NCBI GenBank assembly: GCA_913061465.1
Contig: CAJXSU010000007.1
Location: forward strand, 1-55,376
DNA: 55,376 nt
Direction of reading: 5' to 3'
Source of the DNA: an uncultured Flavobacterium sp.
GTDB lineage: Bacteria; Bacteroidota; Bacteroidia; Flavobacteriales; Flavobacteriaceae
Position numbers and translations under genes: made by a program
The notes under the pieces: generated by a model
Databases searched by the model: none
Told to the model about the DNA's origin: nothing
What the model saw: only the letters and a program-made list of their open reading frames with translations
Shown here: positions 27,038 to 36,082 of the stretch, one piece after another
Layout of the letters: every line of letters begins with the position of its first letter
Position numbering within the stretch: the first letter of the stretch is position 1

Positions 27038-28801
27038 TTAAGCTAGACTTCTTAGCTTCTTTTTGATTGAGTTTACATCAATACCATTCATTTTTTGAAG
27101 TTCATCGATCGTTCCGTGCTCCACAAAATGGTCTTGTATTCCTAAAACTGTAACCTTATTTTTGTAATCGTGTTCTCCGATAAATTCCAAAATTCCTGAG
27201 CCAAAACCGCCTTTTTTTACCCCCTCTTCAAGGGTAACAATTTGTTTAAATTTAGTACAGACGGTATGTAATAATTTTTCATCTAAAGGCTTTGAAAATC
27301 GCATATCATAATGAGCAATATTAGGAAACTCTTCCAGTGCTTTTGTAATATTATTTTCTATAGTTCCCATAGAGAGTATAGCAATATCTTTACCCTCCTG
27401 CAAACAAACTCCAGTTCCAATTTCAATGATTTCAAAGGGCTTTTTCCAATCAATCAAGACACCTCTTCCTCTGGGATAACGAATGGCTATGGGTTGATTT
27501 AAACCCATCTGAGATGTATATAAAATATTTCGTAATTCCACTTCATTTCTTGGTGCAAAAACAATCATATTTGGAATGGCTCTCATGTAAGCTAGATCAA
27601 AAACACCATGGTGAGTTGCGCCATCTTCACCCACTAATCCAGCTCTATCTATACAAAAAATAACGGGTAAATTTTGTAGCGCTACATCATGTATTATTTG
27701 ATCATAGGCTCGTTGAATAAAAGTAGAATAGATATTACAAAAAGGGATCATTCCTTGAGTTGCCATACCAGCAGCTAAGGTTACGGCATGCTGTTCTGCT
27801 ATACCAACGTCAAACGTTCTTTTAGGAAATTCTTCAAGCATCATTTTTAAGGAACTTCCAGAAAGCATTGCGGGTGTAATTCCAATAATTTTTTTGTTCC
27901 TTCTAGCCAGCTCAACAATAGTCTCTCCAAAAACATCTTGATATTTAGGAGGTAATCCTTCGTTGTTTTTTGGGATGATTTCTCCAGTTTTTGCATCAAA
28001 CTGACCAGGAGAATGATAAGTTACCTGATCTTTTTCTGCCTGACTCAACCCTTTGCCTTTTGTTGTAATAACATGCAAAAATTTAGGACCTTTTTTGTTT
28101 TTAAGTCGCTTGAGTTCCCGTAATAAACTTTTAAAATTATGACCATCAATTGGACCTGAATAATCGAAATTTAAGGCCTTAATAATGTTATTCTGAGCCA
28201 AAGATCGGTCTGCCTTCACTTTGGTTAAATATTCTTTCAAAGCACCCACAGATGGGTCTATACCAATGGCGTTATCATTTAGAATAATTAATAAATTAGC
28301 ATCACTAACTCCTGCATGGTTTAAGGCTTCAAAAGCCATTCCGCTAGCAATAGAAGCATCGCCAATTACAGCAATATGTTGTTTTTCAGTTTCACCTTTT
28401 AAGGAAGAAGCAATTGCCATTCCTAGTGCAGCCGAAATAGAAGTAGAAGAATGCCCTACTCCAAACGTATCGTATTCGCTTTCATCTCTTTTTGGAAATC
28501 CAGAAATTCCATCCAATTGTCTGTTGGTATGAAAAACATCTTTTCTTCCGGTTAAAATTTTATGCCCGTATGCTTGGTGACCTACATCCCAGACCAAAAG
28601 ATCTTTAGGGGTATCAAATAAGTAATGTAAAGCAATAGTAAGTTCTACTACTCCCAAACTAGCTCCTAAATGTCCCTGTTTTGTAGCAACAATGTCAATG
28701 ATAAACGCACGTAATTCTTCTGCCAATTTTGGCAACTGATCTTTAGTTAGTTTTCTAAGATCTGATGGAAATTTTATGGTATCAAGTAAAGCATTGGTCA
28801 T
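27038..28801 (-). CDS. dxs: 1-deoxy-D-xylulose-5-phosphate synthase
   Basis: This 587-residue thiamine-diphosphate enzyme condenses pyruvate and glyceraldehyde-3-phosphate, the first step of the MEP isoprenoid pathway. The ThDP motif runs from GDASIASGMAFEAL to ILNDN near residues 145-180. GHQAYGHKILTGR and the catalytic-Glu region DVGIAEQHAVTLAAG are present. Length is slightly short of the usual 620 but all three domains are there. I use the ATG at 28801. A TATTTTTG box (28806-28813, minus strand) ends four bases upstream, so the transcript may be leaderless and the five extra residues are excluded. Confidence 0.95.
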   Translation of the reverse strand: MTNALLDTIKFPSDLRKLTKDQLPKLAEELRAFIIDIVATKQGHLGASLGVVELTIALHYLFDTPKDLLVWDVGHQAYGHKILTGRKDVFHTNRQLDGISGFPKRDESEYDTFGVGHSSTSISAALGMAIASSLKGETEKQHIAVIGDASIASGMAFEALNHAGVSDANLLIILNDNAIGIDPSVGALKEYLTKVKADRSLAQNNIIKALNFDYSGPIDGHNFKSLLRELKRLKNKKGPKFLHVITTKGKGLSQAEKDQVTYHSPGQFDAKTGEIIPKNNEGLPPKYQDVFGETIVELARRNKKIIGITPAMLSGSSLKMMLEEFPKRTFDVGIAEQHAVTLAAGMATQGMIPFCNIYSTFIQRAYDQIIHDVALQNLPVIFCIDRAGLVGEDGATHHGVFDLAYMRAIPNMIVFAPRNEVELRNILYTSQMGLNQPIAIRYPRGRGVLIDWKKPFEIIEIGTGVCLQEGKDIAILSMGTIENNITKALEEFPNIAHYDMRFSKPLDEKLLHTVCTKFKQIVTLEEGVKKGGFGSGILEFIGEHDYKNKVTVLGIQDHFVEHGTIDELQKMNGIDVNSIKKKLRSLA

Positions 28802-28805
28802 ATCA

Positions 28806-28813
28806 CAAAAATA
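28806..28813 (-). promoter_or_regulatory. Candidate -7 box for dxs
   Basis: Minus-strand TATTTTTG ends four bases before the dxs ATG. This position supports the shorter start and a leaderless transcript. No -33 element at 19 nt was found. Confidence 0.45.
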
Positions 28814-28864
28814 CAATTTTACAACTCAAAAGATATTTGTAATATTGAATAAATATTTTTTAAA

Positions 28865-29314
28865 ATGATTCAGCCTTTTGACGATATTTATTTTATGAAA
28901 AAAGCACTGCAGGAAGCGGAGCTTGCTTTTATGAAAAAAGAAGTTCCTGTAGGGGCTGTGATTGTTATGAATGACAAAATTATTGCTAGGGCACACAACC
29001 TCACAGAAACTCTAAACGATGTAACTGCCCATGCAGAAATGCAGGCATTTACTGCTGCAGCAGATTTTCTAGGCGGAAAATATTTAAAAGAATGTACACT
29101 TTACGTGACCTTAGAACCTTGCCAAATGTGTGCAGGTGCAAGTTATTGGACTCAATTGGGAAAGATTGTATATGGGGCCTCTGAACCTCAAAGAGGCTTT
29201 GTTAATTTACAGACAACATTACACCCTAAGACAAAAGTTGTTAGCGGTGTTTTAGAGCATGAGTGTAGTCTTTTATTGAAACGATTTTTTATTGAAAAAC
29301 GTAATTTGAATTGA
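28865..29314 (+). CDS. Nucleoside deaminase, tRNA adenosine deaminase (TadA)-like
   Basis: This 149-residue zinc deaminase has the motifs HAEMQAF near residue 58 (zinc His and catalytic Glu) and PCQMCAGA near 88 (two zinc Cys). It resembles TadA, which converts A34 to inosine in tRNA-Arg; guanine deaminases of similar size are the alternative. Sequence such as VPVGAVIVMNDKIIARAHNL favours TadA. It is divergent from dxs and convergent with umuD (10-nt gap). Confidence 0.87.
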   Translation: MIQPFDDIYFMKKALQEAELAFMKKEVPVGAVIVMNDKIIARAHNLTETLNDVTAHAEMQAFTAAADFLGGKYLKECTLYVTLEPCQMCAGASYWTQLGKIVYGASEPQRGFVNLQTTLHPKTKVVSGVLEHECSLLLKRFFIEKRNLN

Positions 29315-29324
29315 TGGTTTAAAC

Positions 29325-29753
29325 TTATACCTTTTTAATAACACTTGTTACAATTCCCCAAATCACAAAATCATTTTCTTCAGTAATTTTTATACTAGGA
29401 TACTCAGGGTTTTCAGGTTGAAGCCATACTTCACCATCACTTACTTTTAAGCGCTTTACAGTAAATTCACCATCTAAAAAACAAACAGCGATTCTATTGT
29501 TCTCAGGCTCAAGGCTTCTGTCAATAATTAATAAATCTTTGTCATCTAAACCAGCACCAATCATAGACTGTCCGTTTACTTTGGCAAAGAATGTAGCTTC
29601 TTTGTTGGTAATTAATTCTTCATCTAGAGAAATTCTAGTTTCTGTAAAATCATCGGCAGGTGAAGGGAAGCCGGCTGAAATTCCTATATCAATAAAAATT
29701 GCACCAGTACTATTTGATGTTTTTGGAGTGAAGAATTGAAGTGATTTTGTCAT
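29325..29753 (-). CDS. umuD: UmuD-like S24 autoproteolytic subunit of translesion polymerase
   Basis: This 142-residue member of the LexA/UmuD S24 family has the catalytic Ser in VNGQSMIGAG near residue 60 and the Lys in FTVKRLKV near 97. The cleavage site is probably an Ala-Gly or Cys-Gly-like pair near residue 25. Cleaved UmuD joins UmuC to form an error-prone polymerase in the SOS response. The ATG directly follows the umuC stop (TAAATG), so umuD is the second gene here, the reverse of the E. coli order. Confidence 0.9.
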   Translation of the reverse strand: MTKSLQFFTPKTSNSTGAIFIDIGISAGFPSPADDFTETRISLDEELITNKEATFFAKVNGQSMIGAGLDDKDLLIIDRSLEPENNRIAVCFLDGEFTVKRLKVSDGEVWLQPENPEYPSIKITEENDFVIWGIVTSVIKKV

Positions 29754-31010
29754 TTATTTTACGGTAATGATATCGTTTATTTTTGTGGTATATTTTGGAG
29801 AAAGATGTTCTTGTTTCATTTTCCAAGTTCGTTGTAAGTCTTGATTTGCTAATTTTATAGCGGTTGTTTTAAACTTTTTATTTAAATGATCTATAGCAGA
29901 CATTAATGGCTTGTGTTTTGGGTTTTCATGAAGAAATAAATTCAATTGATGATTGTTTGTAGGCACCAACCCCGTAACAATAACTCCTGCTTTCTTATAA
30001 TTAACGCCCTTTTTAAAAATGATTTTTATAGCTTCTACTGCAGCTTTTGTAATGCTAAGGGTAGAATCTGTAGGATACGAAAACACAACAGTTTTTGATG
30101 CACTATATTGTTCAGTATTTTTTTTGTGACGATCACTTCTTAGCATCACGATGACCATGTGACAACTAGATTTTTGTGCACGTAACTTTTCTGAGCAACA
30201 TGCGGCAAAAGTAGAAATTCTTTCAGTAATATCTTCAATATTTGAATAGGCCTGCTCAAAACTTCTAGTTGTTGAAATAGAGCGCTTTATTTCTTTTATT
30301 TCAAATTCAATTGTTGGAATTCCTTCTAAGTCTTTTTTTAATCTCCATTCTGTAATTGAAAAATTGCGACGCACCCATTCATCAGATAATTGGGTAAAAT
30401 CAAATGCTGTTTTACACCCTTTTAATACCAAGCGTTTTTCCAGACGATGACCAATTCCCCAGACATTTTTAATGGCCGTCCATTTGAGTCCTTTTAATCG
30501 TTTCTCGTCAGTATCAATTACGTAAACACCACCGGTTTCCTTTGGAAATTTTCTTGCAATCTTATTTGCTACTTTGCAGAGTGCTTTTGTAGGAGCAATT
30601 CCTACGCACGTTGGTATGCCTGTCCATTTTAAAATTCGTTTTCGAATACTCTTGCCATATGTATTAAAATCATGACGATTAAATCCCGTAAGATCAATAA
30701 AAGCCTCATCAATACTATAGACTTCAACATTAGGTGAAAATTGCTCTAGAATTGTCATAACTCTTGCGCTCATATCACCATATAGCGGATAGTTAGAGGA
30801 CAAAACAGTAACTTTATGATGCTTGCAGAAATCTTTCCATTTAAAAATAGGAGCACCCATTGGAAGATTTAATTTTTTAACTTCATCACTTCTAGCAATT
30901 ATACAACCGTCATTATTACTTAATACAGCAACAGGTTTATTTTGCAAACTGGGGTTAAATACCCGCTCGCAAGAAGCATAAAAGTTATTACAATCTACTA
31001 AAGCATACAT
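29754..31010 (-). CDS. umuC: UmuC-like Y-family DNA polymerase
   Basis: This 418-residue translesion polymerase has the N-terminal motif ALVDCNNFYASCERVF with the first catalytic Asp, and YSIDEAFIDL with the Asp-Glu pair near residue 103. The little-finger domain and the C-terminal UmuC extension are intact. It should copy past damaged bases together with UmuD, encoded next. A TATCTTTA box lies close to the start. A LexA box was not recognised. Confidence 0.94.
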   Translation of the reverse strand: MYALVDCNNFYASCERVFNPSLQNKPVAVLSNNDGCIIARSDEVKKLNLPMGAPIFKWKDFCKHHKVTVLSSNYPLYGDMSARVMTILEQFSPNVEVYSIDEAFIDLTGFNRHDFNTYGKSIRKRILKWTGIPTCVGIAPTKALCKVANKIARKFPKETGGVYVIDTDEKRLKGLKWTAIKNVWGIGHRLEKRLVLKGCKTAFDFTQLSDEWVRRNFSITEWRLKKDLEGIPTIEFEIKEIKRSISTTRSFEQAYSNIEDITERISTFAACCSEKLRAQKSSCHMVIVMLRSDRHKKNTEQYSASKTVVFSYPTDSTLSITKAAVEAIKIIFKKGVNYKKAGVIVTGLVPTNNHQLNLFLHENPKHKPLMSAIDHLNKKFKTTAIKLANQDLQRTWKMKQEHLSPKYTTKINDIITVK

Positions 31011-31086
31011 AAACGTAAAGATACAAACAAGAAAGTACCAAAGAATATCATTGAGTTACTTATATTTGAAAAAAAGGATAAGAATT

Positions 31087-31596
31087 ATGAACATCTTTGA
31101 TATTGTAATAGTAGTTATTTTAATCTTTGCCTTTGTAAGAGGTTTTATGAAAGGTTTTTTTGTAGAAATAGCTTCTTTAATTGCTTTAATAGGAGGTATT
31201 TATGGAGCAATTTATTTTTCTTATTTTGCCTCAGATATCTTAAAAGAGTATGTAGAGTGGAGTAAGAATTATATTGCATTAACAGCATTTGCTGTTACGT
31301 TTATAGTCATTGTAGTTGCTGTTTCATCCTTAGGAAAGATCTTTACAAAAATGGCAAATTTTGTAGCGCTAGGAATGATTAATAAACTACTAGGAGGTGT
31401 TTTTGCTCTTTTAAAAAGTGTACTAATTTTAAGTGTACTATTTGTATTTTTTGCTCGTTTAAATGACGTAATTCGTTTTGTGGAAAAAGAGACATTAGAG
31501 ACCTCTGTCTTGTACGCACCTGTAAAGAAAATCGTTCCTACACTATTTCCAAACATTATTGAAGAGATTGAGGAAAAGAAAAATGAACTTCAATAA
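31087..31596 (+). CDS. CvpA-family membrane protein
   Basis: This 169-residue protein has four transmembrane helices, near residues 4-22, 28-48, 65-87 and 100-122, and a charged C-terminal tail (IEEIEEKKNELQ). The start FDIVIVVILIFAFVRGFMKGFF fits CvpA (colicin V production), a widespread family of unclear role affecting cell-envelope robustness. I use the ATG at 31087; the preceding 12 residues are polar and not family-like. Confidence 0.85.
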   Translation: MNIFDIVIVVILIFAFVRGFMKGFFVEIASLIALIGGIYGAIYFSYFASDILKEYVEWSKNYIALTAFAVTFIVIVVAVSSLGKIFTKMANFVALGMINKLLGGVFALLKSVLILSVLFVFFARLNDVIRFVEKETLETSVLYAPVKKIVPTLFPNIIEEIEEKKNELQ

Positions 31597-31622
31597 GGGT
31601 GTTTATTATTATAAAAAATAAA

Positions 31623-31655
31623 CGCTACAACATATTAAATTAATAGGTTATAGCG
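31623..31655. terminator. Possible hairpin between cvpA and the SulP gene
   Basis: CGCTA-C-AAC pairs with GTT-A-TAGCG (8 of 9 pairs) around a 15-nt loop. It lies in the 115-bp gap between two convergent genes. It lacks a T-run, so it is only a weak terminator candidate. Confidence 0.3.
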
Positions 31656-31711
31656 CTTACAAGTCATCTTCTAAATTGAGATACATTAAAGAAGATAGTT
31701 TCAATAATTTC

Positions 31712-33577
31712 TTAGGTGTCTTTATGATTTTTTACCCATTGTAAACAGGTTTTAAAATCTGCAAAAATAAATTCCTCTGGAATTAAATCTGGAATAATAT
31801 CAATGCGCTCCATCATATATTTAGGCTGTGTTTGCATATCTACAACCAATACACTTTTACCATCTTTCTTAAGCTCTATAATACTATCTTCTAAAGCATA
31901 TAACCCAGATTGATCTATATATTCCATTCTATCCATTCGAATAATAATGGTAGATGCAGTTGCTGGTATTTGCTTTATAAGTTGCTGAAAGTCACTTGTA
32001 GAACCAAAAAACAAAGGTCCTTTAATGTGCTTAATGAAAATTTCATCACGTAATTTTTTTGTGATTCCAATTTCATCAGCCCAAGATTCTTCTTTTAAAG
32101 AAGTTACGTTAGATTGCTGCGCTGTTAAATCTCCAATTTTCTTCATAAACATTAAAGAAGCAATTACCAATCCAATTCCAACTGCATATACTAAATTCCA
32201 GAATGTAGAAAGTAACAATACAATAATCATAATAATTACTTCAGAACTCAATTTAATACCAGCTATTTTAATATCTCGAGGCAAAGAAGGAATCGCTTTT
32301 AATCCTTTATAATCCATTACTCCAATTCCAACAGTGACTAAGATTCCAGCTAATACAGCTGCAGGTATTTTAGAAGCAACAGGACCTAATCCTAATAAAA
32401 TTACTAATAACATCAGTCCAGCAACCATTCCTGATAGTTTTGTTTTCCCCCCTGAATTAATATTTACAACTGTTCTAATGGTAGCACCCGCTCCTGGAAT
32501 TCCTCCAAAAATAGAAGCAATACTATTTCCTATTCCTTGACCTATAAGTTCCTTGTTTGGTTTGTGTTTGGTCTTAGTCATATTATCTGCAACAACAGAG
32601 GTTAGAAGAGAGTCAATAGCGCCTAGCAAAGCTAATGTTAGGGCTGTAAAAATATAAGGAGTGATACTCGCTAAACTAAAGTTGGTGAAAATTTCCATAT
32701 TTGGAATTGGAAACCCACTTGGAATTTCTTCTATGGGTTTATAGTCAAGACTAAATCCAACAGAAATACCCGTCATAACCACTAGGGCAACCAAGGTACT
32801 AGGTACAACAGTTGTTATTCGTTTAAATCCATAGATGATGATAATTGTCCCTAAAGCTAGGATTAGTTCTAGCCAATTTAGATGACTTAAAGCTCTTGGC
32901 AGTACTTTTAAGGTTCCTAAAACACCCGAAGCTTCTCTTCCGGCTAATGTTTTACTTTCTTTTATAATATCTGCACGCACAATGCTTTCACCTTCCGCTA
33001 CTGTATTTTTATAATCTTGCAACGTAAGGATTTTATCAGTTTTTTTGTTTTTACTATCCTTTAGATATCTACTTAAAACAACTTCTTCAACCTGTGATTC
33101 AAATTGTTTCACAAACTCAGCGTCTTCTTTTGCATTATATCCGATGGAGGGTAAGATTTGAGTAACTAATATGATTACTCCAATAGCAGTCATAAAACCA
33201 GAAACCACAGGATACGGAATATATCGAATATACTTACCTAAGCCTGCCAGACCTAAACCAATTTGCAAAAGACCAGCCAATAAGAAAACAGTTAAAATAA
33301 TTGGTAATGCTTTACTTACATCTCCATTATTAGAAGCTATAATTCCAGCGATAACAACCATACTTACGGCTGTCATTGGCGCTGTTGGACCAGAAATTTG
33401 TGTTGGAGTTCCACCAAAAAGTGCAGCAAAAAAACTAATGAAAATAGCACCATATAGACCTGCGTCAGGTCCTAATCCTGAAGAAACACCAAAAGCAAGA
33501 GCCAATGGTAGTGCAACAATACCAGCGGTAATTCCGCCAAATAGGTCGCCACGAACATTTGAAAATAGATTTTTCAT
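31712..33577 (-). CDS. SulP-family anion transporter with STAS domain (probable bicarbonate transporter)
   Basis: This 621-residue transporter has 12-14 membrane helices with the SulP signatures LPLALAFGVSSGLGPDAGLYGA near residue 20 and GGIPGAGATIRTVVN near 355. A cytoplasmic STAS domain fills residues 500-615. A charged insert at about 150-220 separates two helices. SulP proteins carry sulfate or bicarbonate. Position downstream of a beta-carbonic anhydrase gene, with a DUF2490 gene between, favours bicarbonate, like cyanobacterial BicA. A similar pair has been discussed for marine Polaribacter in anaplerotic CO2 uptake. The substrate is inferred from context. Confidence 0.88.
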   Translation of the reverse strand: MKNLFSNVRGDLFGGITAGIVALPLALAFGVSSGLGPDAGLYGAIFISFFAALFGGTPTQISGPTAPMTAVSMVVIAGIIASNNGDVSKALPIILTVFLLAGLLQIGLGLAGLGKYIRYIPYPVVSGFMTAIGVIILVTQILPSIGYNAKEDAEFVKQFESQVEEVVLSRYLKDSKNKKTDKILTLQDYKNTVAEGESIVRADIIKESKTLAGREASGVLGTLKVLPRALSHLNWLELILALGTIIIIYGFKRITTVVPSTLVALVVMTGISVGFSLDYKPIEEIPSGFPIPNMEIFTNFSLASITPYIFTALTLALLGAIDSLLTSVVADNMTKTKHKPNKELIGQGIGNSIASIFGGIPGAGATIRTVVNINSGGKTKLSGMVAGLMLLVILLGLGPVASKIPAAVLAGILVTVGIGVMDYKGLKAIPSLPRDIKIAGIKLSSEVIIMIIVLLLSTFWNLVYAVGIGLVIASLMFMKKIGDLTAQQSNVTSLKEESWADEIGITKKLRDEIFIKHIKGPLFFGSTSDFQQLIKQIPATASTIIIRMDRMEYIDQSGLYALEDSIIELKKDGKSVLVVDMQTQPKYMMERIDIIPDLIPEEFIFADFKTCLQWVKNHKDT

Positions 33578-33586
33578 ACTTTATTA

Positions 33587-34228
33587 TTAAAAATTTATAA
33601 ATGTGATAAGATTAATTTGATCTCTGCTAGAGGTTTCAAAAATTTGATTCATATACCCAACTTCTACTTTTATTCCTGAAGAAACCTTATATCCTAAGCC
33701 TCCATAAACTCTATTTCTATCAAAAACGTTAGACGCTCCATTTAAGAAAATCTCATTGTAAGTAGATAGATAATATTTAGAGTCTTTGAAAGGAATATTT
33801 AGTCCTAAGAAATAACGAAAACGGGTTTTAAAATCACTTGCTACAAAACGCTGCTCAAAACGATAACGATGTTGTAAACTAAGTTTTCCAATATTGTGTT
33901 TTGAAATAAATTGCTGAAAAATTCTATGCTCTTCCACAGTAACTTTATCATCTTCGTTTCCGGTATAGTTTTCTGAGTTTATGTAGCCGTAACCAAGAAG
34001 TAAATTACTTTTTTCACCTATTTTATAACCGAGCCCAGTTCTAAGTAATAACTGTTCTAAGTTTCCAATAGTATTGTAATTTCTATACTGAATTTCATGA
34101 TGAAGGTTCCATTTAGAGTTTAGCTGCTTACTTCCGATATAAACTAGCCAATTACCTGGACCATTTTCTTGACTAAATCCTAAAAAAGGAATAGCTATGA
34201 ATACTAGGATGATAATGAGTTTTTTCAT
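33587..34228 (-). CDS. DUF2490 outer-membrane beta-barrel-like protein
   Basis: This protein of 213 residues has a signal peptide (residues 1-20, ending FLGFSQ) and then alternating beta-strand sequence rich in Tyr, Arg and Asn, ending INLITFINF with an aromatic last residue. It fits DUF2490, predicted as an outer-membrane barrel. It lies between the carbonic anhydrase and SulP genes in one operon; the longer start at 34243 would overlap the carbonic anhydrase gene by 8 bases. A role in letting the anion cross the outer membrane is a guess. Confidence 0.75.
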   Translation of the reverse strand: MKKLIIILVFIAIPFLGFSQENGPGNWLVYIGSKQLNSKWNLHHEIQYRNYNTIGNLEQLLLRTGLGYKIGEKSNLLLGYGYINSENYTGNEDDKVTVEEHRIFQQFISKHNIGKLSLQHRYRFEQRFVASDFKTRFRYFLGLNIPFKDSKYYLSTYNEIFLNGASNVFDRNRVYGGLGYKVSSGIKVEVGYMNQIFETSSRDQINLITFINF

Positions 34229-34235
34229 GGAGTTT

Positions 34236-34865
34236 TTAATCATAAAATGTTACAGATCCATCCTTAATATCATACATTGCACCAACAATTTTAATTTCTC
34301 CTTGATTTTCCATTTCTTCTAAAACAGGGCTTTGCGCTCTAATATTAGCAATGGTCATATAGACATTTTTCTCTGCTACATTATTTACGAATTCAATATT
34401 GCCAGAGTTTCTTTCGCTTGTATCTTCAGGTTCTTCAACTGCTTCAACTGCGGGTTTTAATTTACTAAGTAATGTTGTGAGATTTCCTAGTTTTGCATCA
34501 TCGCAAGCTCCCTTTACGGCACCACAAGCTGTATGTCCTAAAACAACAATTACTTTAGTTCCAGCGAGCTTACAAGTAAATTCCATACTTCCTAGAATAT
34601 CTTCATTTACAAAGTTTCCAGCAATCCTAATGCTAAAGATGTCTCCAATTCCTTGGTCGAATACTAATTCTGCAGAAACTCTAGAGTCTACACAATGTAA
34701 TATTGTAGCAAAGGGGTATTGACCTGTACTTGTATCTGATACCTGTGCTAATAAGTTTCTGTCTACCTCTTCATTGGATTGAAATCTTTGATTTCCTTCT
34801 TTTAATAAGTGAATAGCTCTATTTGGTGAAATGGCTGCCTGAGTTTCTTTTGTATGGGCTTTCAT
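34236..34865 (-). CDS. Beta-class carbonic anhydrase
   Basis: This 209-residue enzyme interconverts CO2 and bicarbonate. Zinc ligands are Cys58 (in HCVDSR), His111 and Cys114 (in GHTACGAVKGA). The catalytic Asp60-Arg62 dyad is intact. It has no signal peptide and so should act in the cytoplasm. It is the first gene of the operon with DUF2490 and SulP, so it would consume or equilibrate imported bicarbonate. Confidence 0.95.
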   Translation of the reverse strand: MKAHTKETQAAISPNRAIHLLKEGNQRFQSNEEVDRNLLAQVSDTSTGQYPFATILHCVDSRVSAELVFDQGIGDIFSIRIAGNFVNEDILGSMEFTCKLAGTKVIVVLGHTACGAVKGACDDAKLGNLTTLLSKLKPAVEAVEEPEDTSERNSGNIEFVNNVAEKNVYMTIANIRAQSPVLEEMENQGEIKIVGAMYDIKDGSVTFYD

Positions 34866-34965
34866 TTTAATATGTTTTATGGTTAATATTATAACAGAAA
34901 TGTTACGGGTATTTGTTTTTAAAACTAAATATACCGTGGAATAGGGTTTTAAGAAGATAGACTTC

Positions 34966-35271
34966 TTATGCGAAAAGTTGTTCTGGAGGCGGGCTGTTTA
35001 ATTTGGTCAAATTAAAAGTGTAGTTCTTTGAACAATAGCGAATTCTTTTTTTATGCTCAAGGCTTAAAAACACACCCTCCTTATCAGTTGAGTAATATAT
35101 TTTCACCTCCAAATCTTTGATAGATTCTTTACCTTTATTTTCTTCTTCTTCACCAAAGTCAACTATTTCAGTAATCTCTATAGTGCTTTCCGATAAATTG
35201 ATAAAAGTAGGCGCTACGATTGAGGCCGTGATAATCAATGTAAATAAGAAAGTTATAATAGTTTTACTCAT
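34966..35271 (-). CDS. Small secreted or anchored protein with Pro-rich C-terminus
   Basis: This 101-residue protein has an N-terminal hydrophobic helix (residues 5-24), an acidic stretch (EIVDFGEEEENKGKE) and a C-terminal NSPPPEQLF. Small proteins with this layout recur in Flavobacteriia, in my recollection near transporter genes, but have no assigned function. Here it lies just upstream of, and in the same orientation as, the carbonic anhydrase/SulP operon (100-nt gap). It may be transcribed with it. Confidence 0.6.
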   Translation of the reverse strand: MSKTIITFLFTLIITASIVAPTFINLSESTIEITEIVDFGEEEENKGKESIKDLEVKIYYSTDKEGVFLSLEHKKRIRYCSKNYTFNLTKLNSPPPEQLFA

Positions 35272-35313
35272 AATTTTGCAAAAAGCTAAGGTACAAAGTT
35301 GGGTATAGTTATT

Positions 35314-36081
35314 TTAATTTTTTTTAAAAATACTAAGGATTTTAATCTTATCAGCAATAATCCAACCAGTTTTTCCATCTGAAATTCTAATTTTTTTCCA
35401 ATTATCTACGGTATCCAGAACAAGAACCTTTGTTCCTTCGTGAAGTGTAAATATTTTTTCGCTATTGTCTGTTGGAGCATTGTTAATAGTAATTTCTTTA
35501 CTGAATATAATTGCCTCTACAGTTGTATTTGAATACGTATACTCCTTTATTGTAAAAAATAAAGTAATCAATAAAAGCAGAAAACTAAGGACACTAGTCA
35601 CAAAAAACAAACGTTTTATTGAAGGGGTAAATGAAAAATAGAATAGAAGAAAAAGTAATGTGCCAAGAACAGAAAACACAACATTAACGATAGCCCATTC
35701 ATTGTAGGATAACTTTTTCACTATAGCGTCATCTAGTTTTTGAAATATTATTTTTGGAATTTCATCAATAGCATCTATTGTGAGTCTTTTGGCAAACACT
35801 AAATTACTTTGAGCTTCCTCGTTTAAAGGGTTTAAAAGAAGCGCCATTTCATAATTATAAATAGCTTGGGCAACTTGGTTTAGTTTGTAATGACTATTTC
35901 CTAGGTTATAATATAATTCTGAGGAAATAAGTCCAAGTGCCTCTATTTTCTCATAGCTAGAAATTGCTTCAGAATAATTAGACAACTTGTAGTGCTCATT
36001 TCCTTCTTTAAATAATTTTTCAGAGTTTTGAGAAAACAACTGAGATGAGAGAAATAGCAGTAAAATTAGATTTTTTTTCAT
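35314..36081 (-). CDS. batE: BatE-like TPR and SH3 protein
   Basis: This 255-residue protein has a signal peptide (1-18), then TPR motifs (KLFKEGNEHYKLSNYSEAI, SSELYYNLGNSHYKL). Two membrane helices follow near 130-150 and 160-180, and a bacterial SH3 domain fills 195-250. This layout is that of BatE, last gene of the Bacteroides aerotolerance operon. I use the ATG at 36081; the earlier start overlaps batD. It probably scaffolds the periplasmic part of the Bat complex. Confidence 0.85.
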   Translation of the reverse strand: MKKNLILLLFLSSQLFSQNSEKLFKEGNEHYKLSNYSEAISSYEKIEALGLISSELYYNLGNSHYKLNQVAQAIYNYEMALLLNPLNEEAQSNLVFAKRLTIDAIDEIPKIIFQKLDDAIVKKLSYNEWAIVNVVFSVLGTLLFLLFYFSFTPSIKRLFFVTSVLSFLLLLITLFFTIKEYTYSNTTVEAIIFSKEITINNAPTDNSEKIFTLHEGTKVLVLDTVDNWKKIRISDGKTGWIIADKIKILSIFKKN

Positions 36082-36082
36082 C

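Noticed and set aside
31623-31655. Strong terminator between cvpA and SulP
   Set aside because: The hairpin has a mismatch, a long loop and no T-run, so it is listed only as a weak candidate.
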